In this document: piece by piece, positions 11,111 to 22,125 of the stretch
Position numbering within the stretch: position 1 is the stretch's first letter
How the letters are laid out: every line of letters begins with the position of its first letter
From: Luzula sylvatica
Lineage: Eukaryota > Streptophyta > Magnoliopsida > Poales > Juncaceae
NCBI GenBank assembly: GCA_946800325.1
Contig: OX326959.1
Span: 28,099,115-28,163,114, forward strand
Direction of reading: 5' to 3'
Length of the DNA: 64,000 nt
Program-made: the position numbers and the translations under genes
The notes under the pieces: generated by a model
Databases searched by the model: none
Seen by the model: the letters and a program-made list of their open reading frames with translations, nothing else
Told to the model about the DNA's origin: nothing

Positions 11111-12226
11111 TAATACCGATAGTCATCGCAGATTATAATCCAAGCAGAGATTATAGGTGTAAACGCTGCATCAAACAATACTTACTATATATTAGTGCAT
11201 TTCAAAATTTTAAATTTTAATTGCATTTATACTTATATGAAAACTTGTGCGAGGTTGTGTAATTTGATTACACGAACCTTGCATTATGACTTGTGTGAGC
11301 GTCTATATAATACGTAATTATGTTAAGTAAAACCGTCACATTTCAAAAGTTATATTTCAAAAACGTCCCTAGTCACGATTAGGATACTTATGTGATAAGT
11401 ATATCTATTATAAGATAATAGACTAACGTGTACACTAGCATATTCGCCGAGGTGATGATTATGTTTTGCTAATCATAGGACAAAGAGTTTGTCGAATCGG
11501 GAATATGGATATGCATTAGGTTATGCATATTGTGACTTGACCAAAAGTGCGATACCATGACATGGTTTAGTCATTGTAGATGGAATCGTAGCGAATGGGG
11601 TCTTAGTTCTTCACACTTGCGATGATCATAGATCAATTTTTGTGCGTAACATGATGCTTAGATATAGTCTTCCACTATGGGCCTGTTTGATTTGAGGGAT
11701 TTTGCTGGATTAAGCTCCCAAATCCCGGATTCTAGTTCAAATCCATTGTTTGTTTTTTCACCTGTATTGTATTTTGTCCTCGATATCCTGTATTTTGGTA
11801 TACATCAAAAATATTGGTATATTACCATCCAGGGAGCTCTCCCATTTCTCTCATCTCTCTCCACTCGCCTCTCTTCTCATTCTGCTAAAACAAGTCTCTT
11901 CTCCCTCGCTAAAATATCAAGAACACGAAGGCCATGCGAAGCTCTCTCTCGCCACAACTTATCTCTAATCATCTCGCCACGAGGGAAGCTTTCTCTCGCC
12001 ACAGTCACTGTAGCCAAATTTGAAGGTGATTTTGCAATTTCTTGACCTCCCCCCATTTAAATCTCCATAGTTCTTGTCTCAAAATAATTTTCTTGAAGTT
12101 TATATTTGTAATCATGGTCATCAATTAAGGTTAAATAACTTCCTTGATGGTGGGAATGAAGGGTTTATGTAGGTTCTTCTGTAGCTAAGGTGTTCGACAA
12201 AATGACACCATGACATTTCATTCATT

Positions 12227-15127
12227 CACTACAACACAATCGTTTTTTAGGGTCGGCCCACCCCTAAAGTTGGGCTATTATTGGGTCGGCCCGCCCCAAT
12301 AATCAGTTAGGGTCGGCTGGAAAAGGGTCTGCCCGCCCCTATATGTTTTAATTTTTGCAGCGGCCCGCCCCAAAAGAACAACCCCGCCCCTATAACCACT
12401 TTTGGGCCGGCTTTTACTTGGGTCGGCCTGACCCAAAGTGTTGCAACTGCCCGCCCCTACAATAAAGCCGCCCCTGAAGTACATTTGGGTCGGTACCATT
12501 TTGGGTCCGCCCGCCCCTACTACTCTTGCAACGGCCCGACCCAATAAGCCCCGCCCCAACACTCACCCCTGCCACCTGTAATTTCTGTCCCCCCACTATC
12601 TCTTATTTAATACATTCATCCCTCTCTCTTTCCTTTTTTCCCTCCCTCTCTCATCCTTCCTTTGAATCTCTAACCCTAACTGAGCCCCCAAGCCCCAAAA
12701 TCGAGCCCTCAAGGAGCCACCTGAGTTTCTCCCTCCCTCTCTCAGAAGATCGAGCCCCCTCTCTCACAAGATCGAGCCCTCAAGGAGCCACCTGAGTTTC
12801 TCCCTCCCTCTCTCAGAAGATCGAGCCCCCTCTCTCAGAAGAAGGTTTGAATCCTTTATTAGTTTAATTTTAATTATATATGTAGTGATTTTCGTTTTAA
12901 GGCATGTTTGATTTTCGTTTTAATCATTGATTTATAAGTTTATGTTTGATTTTTTTTTACTGTTACTAATTTTTTTCGAATATATAACATTTCTGGATTT
13001 TTTTGAACATTTTTGCAACAATTTTTGAGTAAATTTTGTGCTTAAGTTCCTGCTGATTTTTATATGGTTTTGAAAGTTCTGTCTTTTTTTTTTACTGTCA
13101 AATTTTTTATGCTTTAACTTTTGAGTTTTTGAGTTTTTGAGTCTGAATTTTTTTTTACTGTCGAATTTTTTACTGTCGAGTATTTTTATGGTCTGATTTT
13201 TTGAGTTTTTATAGTAATTTCTGTTTTGCTTTAAAATCGATGTATTTTCAATATTATTTAGGAGTTAAAAAATCCTGTGTTTTTTGCTTTAACTTTTTTC
13301 GAATTAATATTTTTGACTTTTTTAGGCTTTTGGCAAATTTTTTTAATGTTTTACCATATTTATTTTTTTGGTTTCAAAGTTTATGTCCCTTTTTTAATGT
13401 GTGTCCCTTATTTAAAAAGTCCTGCTGCTGATTTAGGAGTTTCTGTCCCTTATTTAAAAAGGGACATATATATTTCTGTTTTAAAATTTCTGTCCCATTT
13501 TATTTTAAAATTTCTTGACATTTTTTTGTACTGTACAAATTCTGTTTTGCTTTAAAATCGATGTATTTTCAATATTATTTAGAAGTTAAAAAAATTCTTT
13601 GTTTTTTGCTTGAACTATTTTCAACATTATTTAGAAGTTAAAAAATTCTGTGTTTTGAAAACTAGCAGGTACGTTTACATGTGCCGAGACATTTGGAAGT
13701 GAGATAATGGAGACGGCTTGAGGTTGGGTTTAATCAGGAGAGGACATACGTGTTAGATATTTAGGGTTAATTACTTATTAGTAAATTAATTATTTTTTTT
13801 GTTCAGGGGCAAGAATGGAGTTGTGGCGAGAATAGTCGAAGAACAAGAATTTGCCTGGCAACAAGTCGAAGGACTTGATGGTAATTTGTTTTTTTATTTA
13901 TTAGATATTTTATATCTCCATTAATATTGGTAAATTTTCTGTATTTTTTTAGATATTTTTTCCAAATGATAAATATGATATTTTAGAAGGGTAAATATGT
14001 AAATATTATTAATTATTCTTTAATGTTTTTTCTCCATTATCATAATCAGTCTTTAATGTTTTTTCTCCATTATCATAATCAGTCTTTAATGTTTTTTCGG
14101 TTTTTTTTTTAATTTTCATTTTTTCAGTGTTAAATAATTCAAAAAATATTATTAATTATTAGTTCATAATTTGGTTCACTCTACAGAGGCAGATAATATA
14201 TATATAATCAAAATTAGTGGTAATTAGGGTAGTTAGTCATAATATTTATTATTTATTATTTAAAAATTTTTGTATTATTTATTATTTAACAATTTTCATA
14301 TTTTATTCTACATGATGGAGTGAATCGAGAAGGATGTGTGTATCGAGATTCTCGATGCGACGAGCAAGGAAGATGGAGTGACGAGGTACCATTTTCGTAA
14401 TATTCATATTTTTGTTTTCGTTTTGTTTCAGGAGAATTTTCGTAATTTTCATTATTTCGTTTTTGTTTTTGTTTTGTAGGGGATATGTGCGAGGTCTGTG
14501 GGGGTACGTTGGAATTTTCGTAATATTCATATTTTTCATTTCGTTTTGTTTCATGTGCACCATGTATTTTATTTTTGAGTGTTAATTTATATGTGTGAAT
14601 GTGTAATATGTTAATGTTGTATTATGTAGTATGTAGTATGTATGTATCTGTCTTGTGTGGGTACGTGTCTGTGTGTAATATAAGTGTGTATGTAATGTGT
14701 GTGGGTATCTTTGTGTTATCTTTGTTCTATATTTGTGTCATTGTATATGTGTGTAGTATTTATATAATTATATAAATATATTTAAATTATTGATTATAAA
14801 TAATTGTAAATAATAAATAATATTTAATATAAATTTTTATATAATTAATACTGTATATAATTATTTATATTATTAATAATTAATATTATATATACCTTGT
14901 ACTGATGTGACCCTGCGCTCTGATTGGACAGACATGTCTTTAGGGTCGGCCCGTCCCAATAAATACCGCCCCAAAAACGTTATAGGGGCGGCCCGCCCCT
15001 GACAGGAACGCAGCTTTTAGGGACACCCATTTAGGGTCGCCTCACCGACCCAATAACCTATAGGGGCGGTTTTGAGGCCTTATTGGGTCAGTTTTGGCCG
15101 CCCCAATAGGCCAGGTATGTTGTAGTG
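12227..15127. mobile_element. CACTA (En/Spm) non-autonomous element, 2.9 kb
   Basis: It begins CACTACAACA and ends TGTTGTAGTG, the classic CACTA termini. The 3-bp TSD is att (12224-12226 and 15128-15130). Both subterminal regions (12250-12560 and 14938-15115) are packed with GGGTCGGCCCGCCCC-type motifs in both orientations, comparable to the subterminal repeats that En/Spm TNPA-like proteins bind. The interior has pyrimidine-rich and T-rich stretches, a 71-bp tandem duplication and GT-rich DNA, but no transposase domain. It cannot be autonomous. Confidence 0.85.
12701..12840 (+). repeat. 71-bp tandem duplication inside the CACTA element
   Basis: The unit containing tcgagccctcaaggagccac and ctgagtttctccctccctct occurs twice with a period of 71 bases (starts near 12701 and 12772). 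It is CT-rich and resembles a leader region. Confidence 0.85.
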
Positions 15128-15331
15128 ATTATTTTGTTGATTTCGAAAATTATACTCTGTTTTTTATTTCATATAAATTCGAGTACCAATTTTTGCTGTA
15201 TCAATAATGATCCAAATTAGGTTATGCAAATTTCATCATACATTTATGTACCATTAGTTGCTGCAATTTCGAGTACCAGTAGAAACTAATTAATTTTCTG
15301 TACCAATTAATTTTTTGTAGGTTTTTACAAA

Positions 15332-15526
15332 ATGCAATTCACTAGGATCGAGGAACATGATCGTAAAAAACGAATTGCTGCTAATTTGTTCTTCATGTTT
15401 ACTTTCTGGATGTTTATAATCGAGGGGTCAACGACCACGAGAGAACGACGTAATGAAGCTCGAGAATGGGTCGCAATTAGAGATGATATAATGAGGCACA
15501 TATGGGAAAATCGTGTAATTCATTAA
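15332..15526 (+). pseudogene. short frame, possible Harbinger transposase C-terminal remnant
   Basis: A 64-residue frame with an ATG start lies in the right part of the Harbinger-like element. Its end, NEAREWVAIRDDIMRHIWEN, resembles the W-x(3)-R-D/E-x-(I/L)-A-x(2)-M/I-W tail of plant HARBI1/ALP1-like transposases. The catalytic DDE region and helix-turn-helix are absent. It could also be an unrelated short frame. Low to moderate confidence. Confidence 0.35.
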
Positions 15527-15888
15527 GTTATATTTATGCTAATTTATGATTATGTAATAATTTATTGTATTAGTTTTTTTAGTATTAATGTCGTGATAAA
15601 GAAATCTTGTTTTGTGACAATGTGAAAGTTGAATCTTTTTTGTTATAATTGTTTTTGTTTGTGATTTTGGAAGTTGAATTTGAATTTGAATTTTATTTTT
15701 TATATTTAGTTAGTATTTTACTATTCTGAATATGACAAATTATGTCATTTGCATGTGATAATTAATAAATTATGGATTAGTTTAATTACATTATTAATGA
15801 TCATGAATTCAACAAAAAACAAACAAATATTTTTGGTATACATGTTATCAAAATACAATGAATCAAACAACCCATATGGATTTTGGAA

Positions 15889-15930
15889 TACATGGATATA
15901 TCAAATACATGTATTTGATATATCCATGTA
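15889..15930. repeat. 42-bp perfect palindrome
   Basis: The arms tacatggatatatcaaata and its complement meet around a central catg, with no spacer. One mismatch further out, the symmetry continues into ggattttg/caaaatcc. It forms the right arm of the Harbinger-like element. Confidence 0.95.
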
Positions 15931-15962
15931 TTTCAAAATCCCTCAAATCAAACATGCCCTAT

Positions 15963-16508
15963 CTGTAACAGGATGCTCATGGGATTATAATCGGGTATTA
16001 TTTGAAACACGGAATTTGATGTGAGTCATCAAGATAGAAACTGTTCCTTTCGAGAGAAAGAGATATCCCTTAGGCCTATCGATGAATTGATCAACGAAAT
16101 CTCTGGCCAGAGTCAATGATATTAATGGTTAATATCGATTGTATTTGTTGATTCAATTCGGTATCGAAATTTAAGTATAGTCAATCAAAATATAAGGATG
16201 ATTATTACTATGTCTTTTGATTGACGGATATCGCGAACAAGAGAACTAAACACCACCGTTCGAGGTGGGTATAAATGATTACAATCATTTTTCGTTTTCA
16301 ACGTGGGAAAGCTATGATGGATTTCTTCCTAGATCCCTCTCATGAGCTCGTAAACTTAGGAATACTTTTACTACCATTGGTTGATACGAACCTACGCGGT
16401 CACACATAGAGCAGTCTTATTTCGGACTTGATTTCAATCTCTAAGATAAGTGTACATGTGATGTACATTGATGCTTTCTTTAGTTGGATCTTTAACTGAG
16501 TGGCAGAC
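15963..16508 (+). other. probable continuation of the decayed Copia element
   Basis: Non-coding sequence that follows the Harbinger-like insertion. It has no gene. It leads directly into the TCATGACGG repeat copy at 16509. Assignment to the same retroelement as 10790-11675 is inferred from position only. Confidence 0.35.
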
Positions 16509-16905
16509 TGAAGGAAATACAGTTATATATAGATCAACTAGTATCATGCACACATGAGGATAAACGAACATACGCGTTCGTCGATACGATTGGATGCATA
16601 ATAAGATTATGCAAATCTGACAGAAATAACATAGTCAGTCATGACGAACATATAGGTTAATCTATCAGATTACACAAAAATATACACAGTCAGACATGAC
16701 GGACTGGTTGGTCAGTCATGACGGACCAAAGGAAATTTTGTGTACCAATATGTGAGTATGAGTCATGACTGACTCTATGTCAGTCATGACGGACTGTATA
16801 GTCATGACAGACTGTATAGTCTGTGAGGTGCGTCATGACGGACTGTATAGTCAGTCATGACGGACTATAAAAGTAACTGCTGTTTCCAGTAACCGTGACT
16901 AGATG
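16509..16905 (+). repeat. TCATGACGGACTG-rich repeat, copy 2 (uninterrupted)
   Basis: It matches 6070-6406 joined to 7661-7732, including gcacacatgaggata and gcgttcgtcgatacgattgg. This copy lacks the solo LTR and so shows the empty site of that insertion (gtctgtgaggtgcgtcatga). It contains at least six variants of the GTCAGTCATGACGGACTG motif. Confidence 0.85.
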
Positions 16906-17540
16906 ATCCAAATTCCATATTAGCAAATTTCTTTTGTACTCATTAATTCCTCATTAATTATGGTGTTAATATAAGATCAATTGTTGATCTTCTCTCTCTC
17001 TGGCCATTCTAGATCTGAGAAGAGAATTCTTGTGAGACAAGAAAAGAGAGAAAACTCCATTAGAAAGATTGAAGGTTTTAAGCAAGTTTACGGCGATTTT
17101 AGGGGAATCGCGCGTGACCGAAAGATGCTAGCTCGAGGTGGATACGAGTAGAGGGATTTCAACTGAAATCCTCTATTGTGATCAAGCTAGAGGAAGATGA
17201 ATAACGAACCGGATGAGATCCGGTTGTATACGACAAATCGGAGCTCAATCGAAGGTGTCGAATCGTGCGGGAATGGGACGCGCGTGTTACCGAAGATTGG
17301 AGCAGCGAAAAGGAAGCAAGTACGCGTTCAACCCGTTACCGTGATCAATTTCACGTGGTATGAATCTATGTCTATAATCGTTATATTCATAAGTAGTTGC
17401 ATGTAATTTAGGATTCGTACTCTCGGGTCGTCGGCGTGGTCCTCGGGATCGGGTTGGACCGGGCCCCTCAATCCGCTGCGCGGGGCCCGGTAGTGACGTC
17501 GATACCCAACAACTGAGAACTCCACTTTCGGCGTAGTAAT
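16906..17540 (+). other. leader-like retroelement sequence
   Basis: CT-rich then moderately GC-rich DNA with no recognisable protein. A 69-codon frame at 17197-17406 is not convincing. The sequence is compatible with the R/U5 or leader part of an LTR retrotransposon that joins the repeat at 16509-16905, but no LTR boundary was identified. Confidence 0.3.
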
Positions 17541-17555
17541 TGCATGTAATTTGTG

Positions 17556-18971
17556 TTATTGGGTATATGAACGTTGCCTTGTATCAATGTTTGCCTCACT
17601 GTTGCGTGGTGGTTCGTTATATACGATGTGATACCGATATTTACTTGCTAAAGTTTCATATCCTGTCCACTTATCATACCAGAAAAGCGTGTCGGCTGCA
17701 TTGTTGACCTTATGTGATATTCCTAGATTCGCCAGTTGTTCGAGTTTGCTTATATCTTTTATAAAGTGAGAGCTTTTATTGATTGGTATATCAGTTAAAA
17801 ATCGCGTTGCACCGTAAATTTCGTGAAAGGTGTTTTTCCATAGAACATTCTCGGGTTGTCTTAGCTTCAAAATTCATTTTGTGAGGAGTGTCATATTCTG
17901 GAGTTTGAGATCTATTACGCCCAAGCCTCCGCAAGATTTGGGAGTGCAAATTTTTGACCAACTTATTAAGTTCTTTCCTGGTTTGAAATTCTCGTTTCTT
18001 TGCCATAAAAAAATTCTACGTAATTGGTCAATTTTGTTTATTACCCACTGTGGGAGTAGGTTCGCTTGCACGAAGTTAGATGTAGCGAAGATAAAATTGA
18101 GTTAATTAGGGTTATTCGTCCACCTAGTGATAGAAGACGTGCACTCCACCCGTTGATCTCGTTTATTACGGAGTCTATCAGTTGCATGTATGACGATCTT
18201 GTAGGTTTCTTGATTGTGAGTGGGAGGCCGATATGTGTTATGGGGAAGTTTGTTTCCTTGCACTTTAGGATATATTCAATTGATCGTCTCAATGTATTAG
18301 GGATATTAATTTTAATAAAGTTGCACTTGTCATTATTTAGTTTTAGACCTGTGATGCGGCATAATATATTTGTAATTAACTTTAGCATTTTGCAAGTTTT
18401 CTCTAGAGGCTTGTGTAATAAAAACCGTGTCATCCGCAAACTGAAGACCCTGTATCAGTGAGAATAATGTGGAGTACATGGATCCCGATAGTCTAGTTAT
18501 TATATGTTGTAGTGTGTCGACTGCTAGAACAAACAAAAGGGGAGATAGTGGGTCTCCCTGTCGTAGACCTCGACCATGGAAGAAGTACTCGCTCATCAAG
18601 GTATTTATTTTGATGGAGGAACTCGAGGATATTAGGATATTTTTTAGCCCGTCCATGTAACCGGAAAACCTCTAGTTTGAAGCATTTGAATCACGAAGTC
18701 CCACGATATAGTATCGAAAACTTTGTAGAAATCAAGTTTGTAGAGGACAGCCTTTATAGAGGTGAAGCATCTCACGAGTTGCAATAAAAGATTCGAGGAT
18801 GAAGCGTTTTTTAATGAAGGCAGTTCGTGTGTAATTAACAAGTCCATTCATATACAGTTTGTGTGTTGTTCTTTTGTTCTTGTTTGATGTAATGACCATA
18901 ACAATCCGTTGGCCAAAAATATTCTCTTTCGCCAGATCCTCTGACGAAAGAGCTAAACTTGTAATTTGCAC
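17556..18971 (-). pseudogene. L1-type LINE reverse transcriptase, frameshifted
   Basis: Successive minus-strand frames reconstruct part of ORF2: VNYTRTAFIKKRFILESF (18971-18732); the palm start LDFYKVFDTISWDFV and QTRGFP (18847-18644); SEYFFHGRGLRQGDPLSPLL and the catalytic FADD (18656-18333); GLKLNNDKCNFIK and IGLPLTIKKPTR (18439-18041); then GGLGVIDLKLQN (18071-17874) and a short tail to 17556. At least four frame changes are needed. The endonuclease domain and the zf-RVT end are missing. No poly-A or TSD was found. It is a dead fragment. Confidence 0.85.
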
Positions 18972-18979
18972 AAATCGCT

Positions 18980-19520
18980 AACTATTCTTATAAATTGGAC
19001 TTTTGATAAGGCTATATGTCAATGAAAAGTCCAGATACTTACCTCAGTATGTTTCTGAGATCATACCATGTCTATGCATGCATGGTTAAACAAATCTACC
19101 CAAAATTAAAATTTGAACCCAACATCTGTTATGTGACCCTATTATTTTGGATAATAGCCCAATAACAAGGTCTTTTTTTTGGGAAAAAAACGAAGACATA
19201 AAAATTATATTTATCCTTTACAAATATATTCATGTGTGGGATAAATGAAATTAAATTGGGTTATGTAAGTGCCCGTGTTATTTTTGTATTTGGTTAATGT
19301 TCGAAGATTATCTTTAATTTTTGATAGAATTAATTACGCCACCTACCAAGGATAAAAATTCCAATTTCCAAAATGCACAAGTTTTTACTTTTTACCATCA
19401 AATTCAAATATGATAGATCAATTTAACTACTAAAATAATTCAAAATCGATCGTGGAGCTACGTATTATACATCAAAATGTTCTAAATTCTAACACTAATT
19501 CCCCCAAAATGTAATCATGG
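18980..19520. other. intergenic, no gene seen
   Basis: AT-rich DNA between the LINE fragment and the 3' end of the OVATE gene. The part next to 19524 is probably that gene's 3' UTR. No other signal. Confidence 0.5.
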
Positions 19521-19524
19521 CCCA

Positions 19525-20229
19525 TTAAATTTCCTTGACTTCCACAATCTCACAAGACATACAAGAATCCTCTGATTTCCCTTCTCTTTCGTCATCACGC
19601 TCAATCCTATAAGACAAAGATGGAGAATTTGAAGAAGATGATGAACATTCACAAGAATCAGAATCACACGCAAGTCCAACTAGCAAATCCACAAATGCAC
19701 CGAGTATAATCCCATGTATACTTTTCGGATTCACCACTAAATACCAACCAAGCATCTCTTCTAACCAATCTAAATCCTTTATTCCATTTGCCAACACCAT
19801 TTCCTCCATGGACCTTCTAAAATCATTGTAAGGGTTCTCCGATTCTAACTCCACTGCAATTGCATTTCCTTCGAGTCCGTTTACATCATCACTATTCTTC
19901 ATTGCGATATCCTCTTCTACAATTGAGCTCGTAGAACCCGGTTCGAAGAATAGACGGTCTGATTTTACGGCATGTAGAACAGATTCTCCCACGTCGGATG
20001 GTTCGGATGAAGTAGAGAAACTCTCCGACTCGGTTAGGATTGATGAATTGGTGAAACACGAATCGGTCGAGTCGACGTATGTCGAGTTCATGGTCTTGTA
20101 ATTCGAATTCGTGCAAGTAGGGGAAATGTCTCTGAACGAACTTGTTCTTGGATGGTTGCATGAAGGCCATTGCCATGAAGGGTCTTTGCTTTTAGTGAAG
20201 AGAGATGCTAGGCCTAGTTTTCTCACCAT
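19525..20229 (-). CDS. OFP: OVATE family protein (transcriptional repressor)
   Basis: A complete intronless frame of 234 residues. OVATE family proteins are plant-specific repressors that act in the nucleus with TALE homeodomain (KNOX/BELL) proteins and TRM proteins, and affect organ shape and cell elongation. Residues about 127-187 form the OVATE domain (ENPYNDFRRSMEEM, then LDWLEEMLGWYLVVN, ending ILGAFVDLLVGL). The N-terminus carries SWQWPSC...PRTSSFR (18-33), a motif shared by the OFP11/12/13/15/16/18 clade. The middle is Ser/Thr/acidic and low in conservation. The tail is a serine run with acidic residues. The length is normal for the clade. A GAGGGA hexamer array (20261-20294) lies in the 5' leader. 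The clade is clear; the exact orthologue is not. Confidence 0.93.
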   Translation of the reverse strand: MVRKLGLASLFTKSKDPSWQWPSCNHPRTSSFRDISPTCTNSNYKTMNSTYVDSTDSCFTNSSILTESESFSTSSEPSDVGESVLHAVKSDRLFFEPGSTSSIVEEDIAMKNSDDVNGLEGNAIAVELESENPYNDFRRSMEEMVLANGIKDLDWLEEMLGWYLVVNPKSIHGIILGAFVDLLVGLACDSDSCECSSSSSNSPSLSYRIERDDEREGKSEDSCMSCEIVEVKEI

Positions 20230-20260
20230 CTTTTTGTTTGGTTAAGAGTTATGTTTACGA

Positions 20261-20294
20261 GAGGGAGAGGGAGAGGGAGAGGGAGAGGGAGAGG
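20261..20294 (+). repeat. GAGGGA hexamer array in the OVATE gene leader
   Basis: About five to six units of GAGGGA lie 30-65 bases before the OVATE start codon. On the coding strand it reads as a TCCCTC pyrimidine tract, a common plant 5' UTR feature. Confidence 0.9.
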
Positions 20295-20723
20295 AGTTAA
20301 GAGAGACTTTTGATGAGTTGGTGAAGATTTAAAGGAGGGAAGGTAAGGATTAGGTTATGAATTTCATTTCGGTTCTTGAAAAATTTTAGTTGGTCATGTC
20401 ACATGTGGATTCAGCAAATAAAAACACTACACGTATTGCAACTCTCTGATGTGTCTTGATTTATATTGGTTGGTACATAATGGACCTGTACGTCTTATAA
20501 TTTTGAAGCAAGGGCATGAGAGGGAAAACTGATGGTGAGGGACTGGGTCTTAAATGCATGCATTGATTTCTCGGTTCTTCTATGATCTTTCCTTTTTGAA
20601 GTTAGGGTTACGTTCTAGCTAGTGTGATACCACGATCACTGATGTGTTTAACACAACAGAGAACACGGGATATTCCACAGAAGATAAGGATGAGGGCATT
20701 GAATAGTTGTGGGTATAGGTCGT

Positions 20724-20725
<2 letters not shown>

Positions 20726-20758
<33 letters not shown>
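20726..20758 (+). repeat. (GA)n microsatellite
   Basis: Uninterrupted AG/GA run upstream of the OVATE gene. Confidence 0.95.
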
Positions 20759-20762
<4 letters not shown>

Positions 20763-21153
20763 GATTGCAAAATCTGGGACACCTGTTTGCTAAGAAGGTG
20801 AAATATGTGGTTTTATTAGATTTTGGATTTCACGATTTAGTGTCTATTTTGTTTTGGTTTTATATGGTTGGATGGATTCAAATGTGTGTTATGGTTTTGG
20901 TTGATTGTAAATTGTAAGTACGCAAAAATAAGGAAAATATTTCAGGGGGGGGAATTGTCAGTGTCCAAAATTTCACAAGCAACTTTATGATATCAACTTG
21001 AATGAAACAAAATTTCAAGTATATAAAACAAACAAATGTGACCCAAAATGTTTCACAATGCATATGTTTTTGAAAAGCTCAATTCAATCAAGAGAACAAT
21101 TTATATAAATGAATGAAAACACAAGTAGTGAATTGAAATGAAAATGAATTAAT

Positions 21154-21175
21154 GGGGGGGGGGGGGGGGGGGGGG
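21154..21175 (+). repeat. 22-base G homopolymer
   Basis: An unbroken run of 22 G between aatgaattaat and aatagttctgac. Such a long G run is rare in this AT-rich DNA. Its exact length is uncertain because sequencing of homopolymers is error-prone. Confidence 0.9.
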
Positions 21176-21981
21176 AATAGTTCTGACAAGGAAGAGATAC
21201 AGTGAGTCGGAGATTAATAGCAGTGGCTTGGTTATTAACTTATTGGTGAGAAGTTAAAATCAAAATCCAAGTCTTTAAATTTGATGACCGTTTGTCACGC
21301 AATTCTCATTCAATGCATTTATTTCAAAGTTAGGGCTTGAAATGACCTATGATAATTAAAATCGGACTTGCATATTCCTTCACATTTATTTTTAGGCATC
21401 CAATTGACATGAAATATCTTTTCATACATTTTCTTCTTGCTTTCGAAATTCAAATCCTCGACAATGTCTCGTTTTGATTTTGATGACAAAAAATCGAGTC
21501 ACTTTGATAATGAATATTTGAAATTTATTTTCTAGACATGAGATAGTTGAATTTGCAGCTTATAACTAAATTTTGTTTTTTGAACGAGCACTTACATTTG
21601 TGAAAATTTTCTAAATAGAATAATTTCCAAATGTATATTGAGGACAAACACAGGGGGGTTATCAGTAAGAAATAAATGTAACCACCATTTTAGACTGCAT
21701 AAATGTGATCATATCATGCTTGATGAATCCATACTTGTTCCTTGTTCGGTTCACAAATAGTACTCATGTTTAATTACCAATAATATACATATTGAAGTTC
21801 TCGTATCCAAAATAATCAATGATTTGCCTAATTTTTTTTTTTTTTAAATATGTAATTTTTCATTACAATAAGTAATAAAAGTTAAATACTGAACAAAGAT
21901 TAAATTAAGAAATATCCATAACAATCTATAAATTTATAGTTTTGAACTAAAAAAATTATTACTTAATAAAATACTTAGATT

Positions 21982-22125
21982 GTCAATGGACGCATAGTTC
22001 AGTTGGTTGAGTGTGATACACAAAAAATCATGTGTTGTGAGAGCTGATTGTAAGTTCAATCTTTATTGACATCAATGAATGAAGAACATATGAATATTTT
22101 CCATTTATTATAAAAAAAAAAAAAA
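21982..22125 (+). mobile_element. tRNA-derived SINE, copy 1
   Basis: The head catagttcagttggttgagtg resembles a Pol III A box and gattgtaagttcaatctt a decayed B box. The body ends in a poly-A tract. The direct repeat acttagatt flanks it (21973-21981 and 22126-22134). It shares head and body with the SINEs at 43751 and 45997. Confidence 0.75.

Larger units (their letters stand above)
11679..15959. mobile_element. PIF/Harbinger-like element interrupted by a CACTA element
   Basis: The left terminus gggcctgtttgatttgaggg and the complement of the right terminus, gggcatgtttgatttgaggg, differ at one of 20 bases. The trinucleotide tat flanks both ends (11676-11678, 15960-15962). GGGC(C/A)TGTTTG ends and a 3-bp TSD fit PIF/Harbinger-like elements, although TAT is not their most typical target. 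The right arm also contains a near-perfect hairpin. The 2.9-kb CACTA insert leaves about 1.4 kb of Harbinger-like DNA, including a short coding remnant. Confidence 0.65.
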
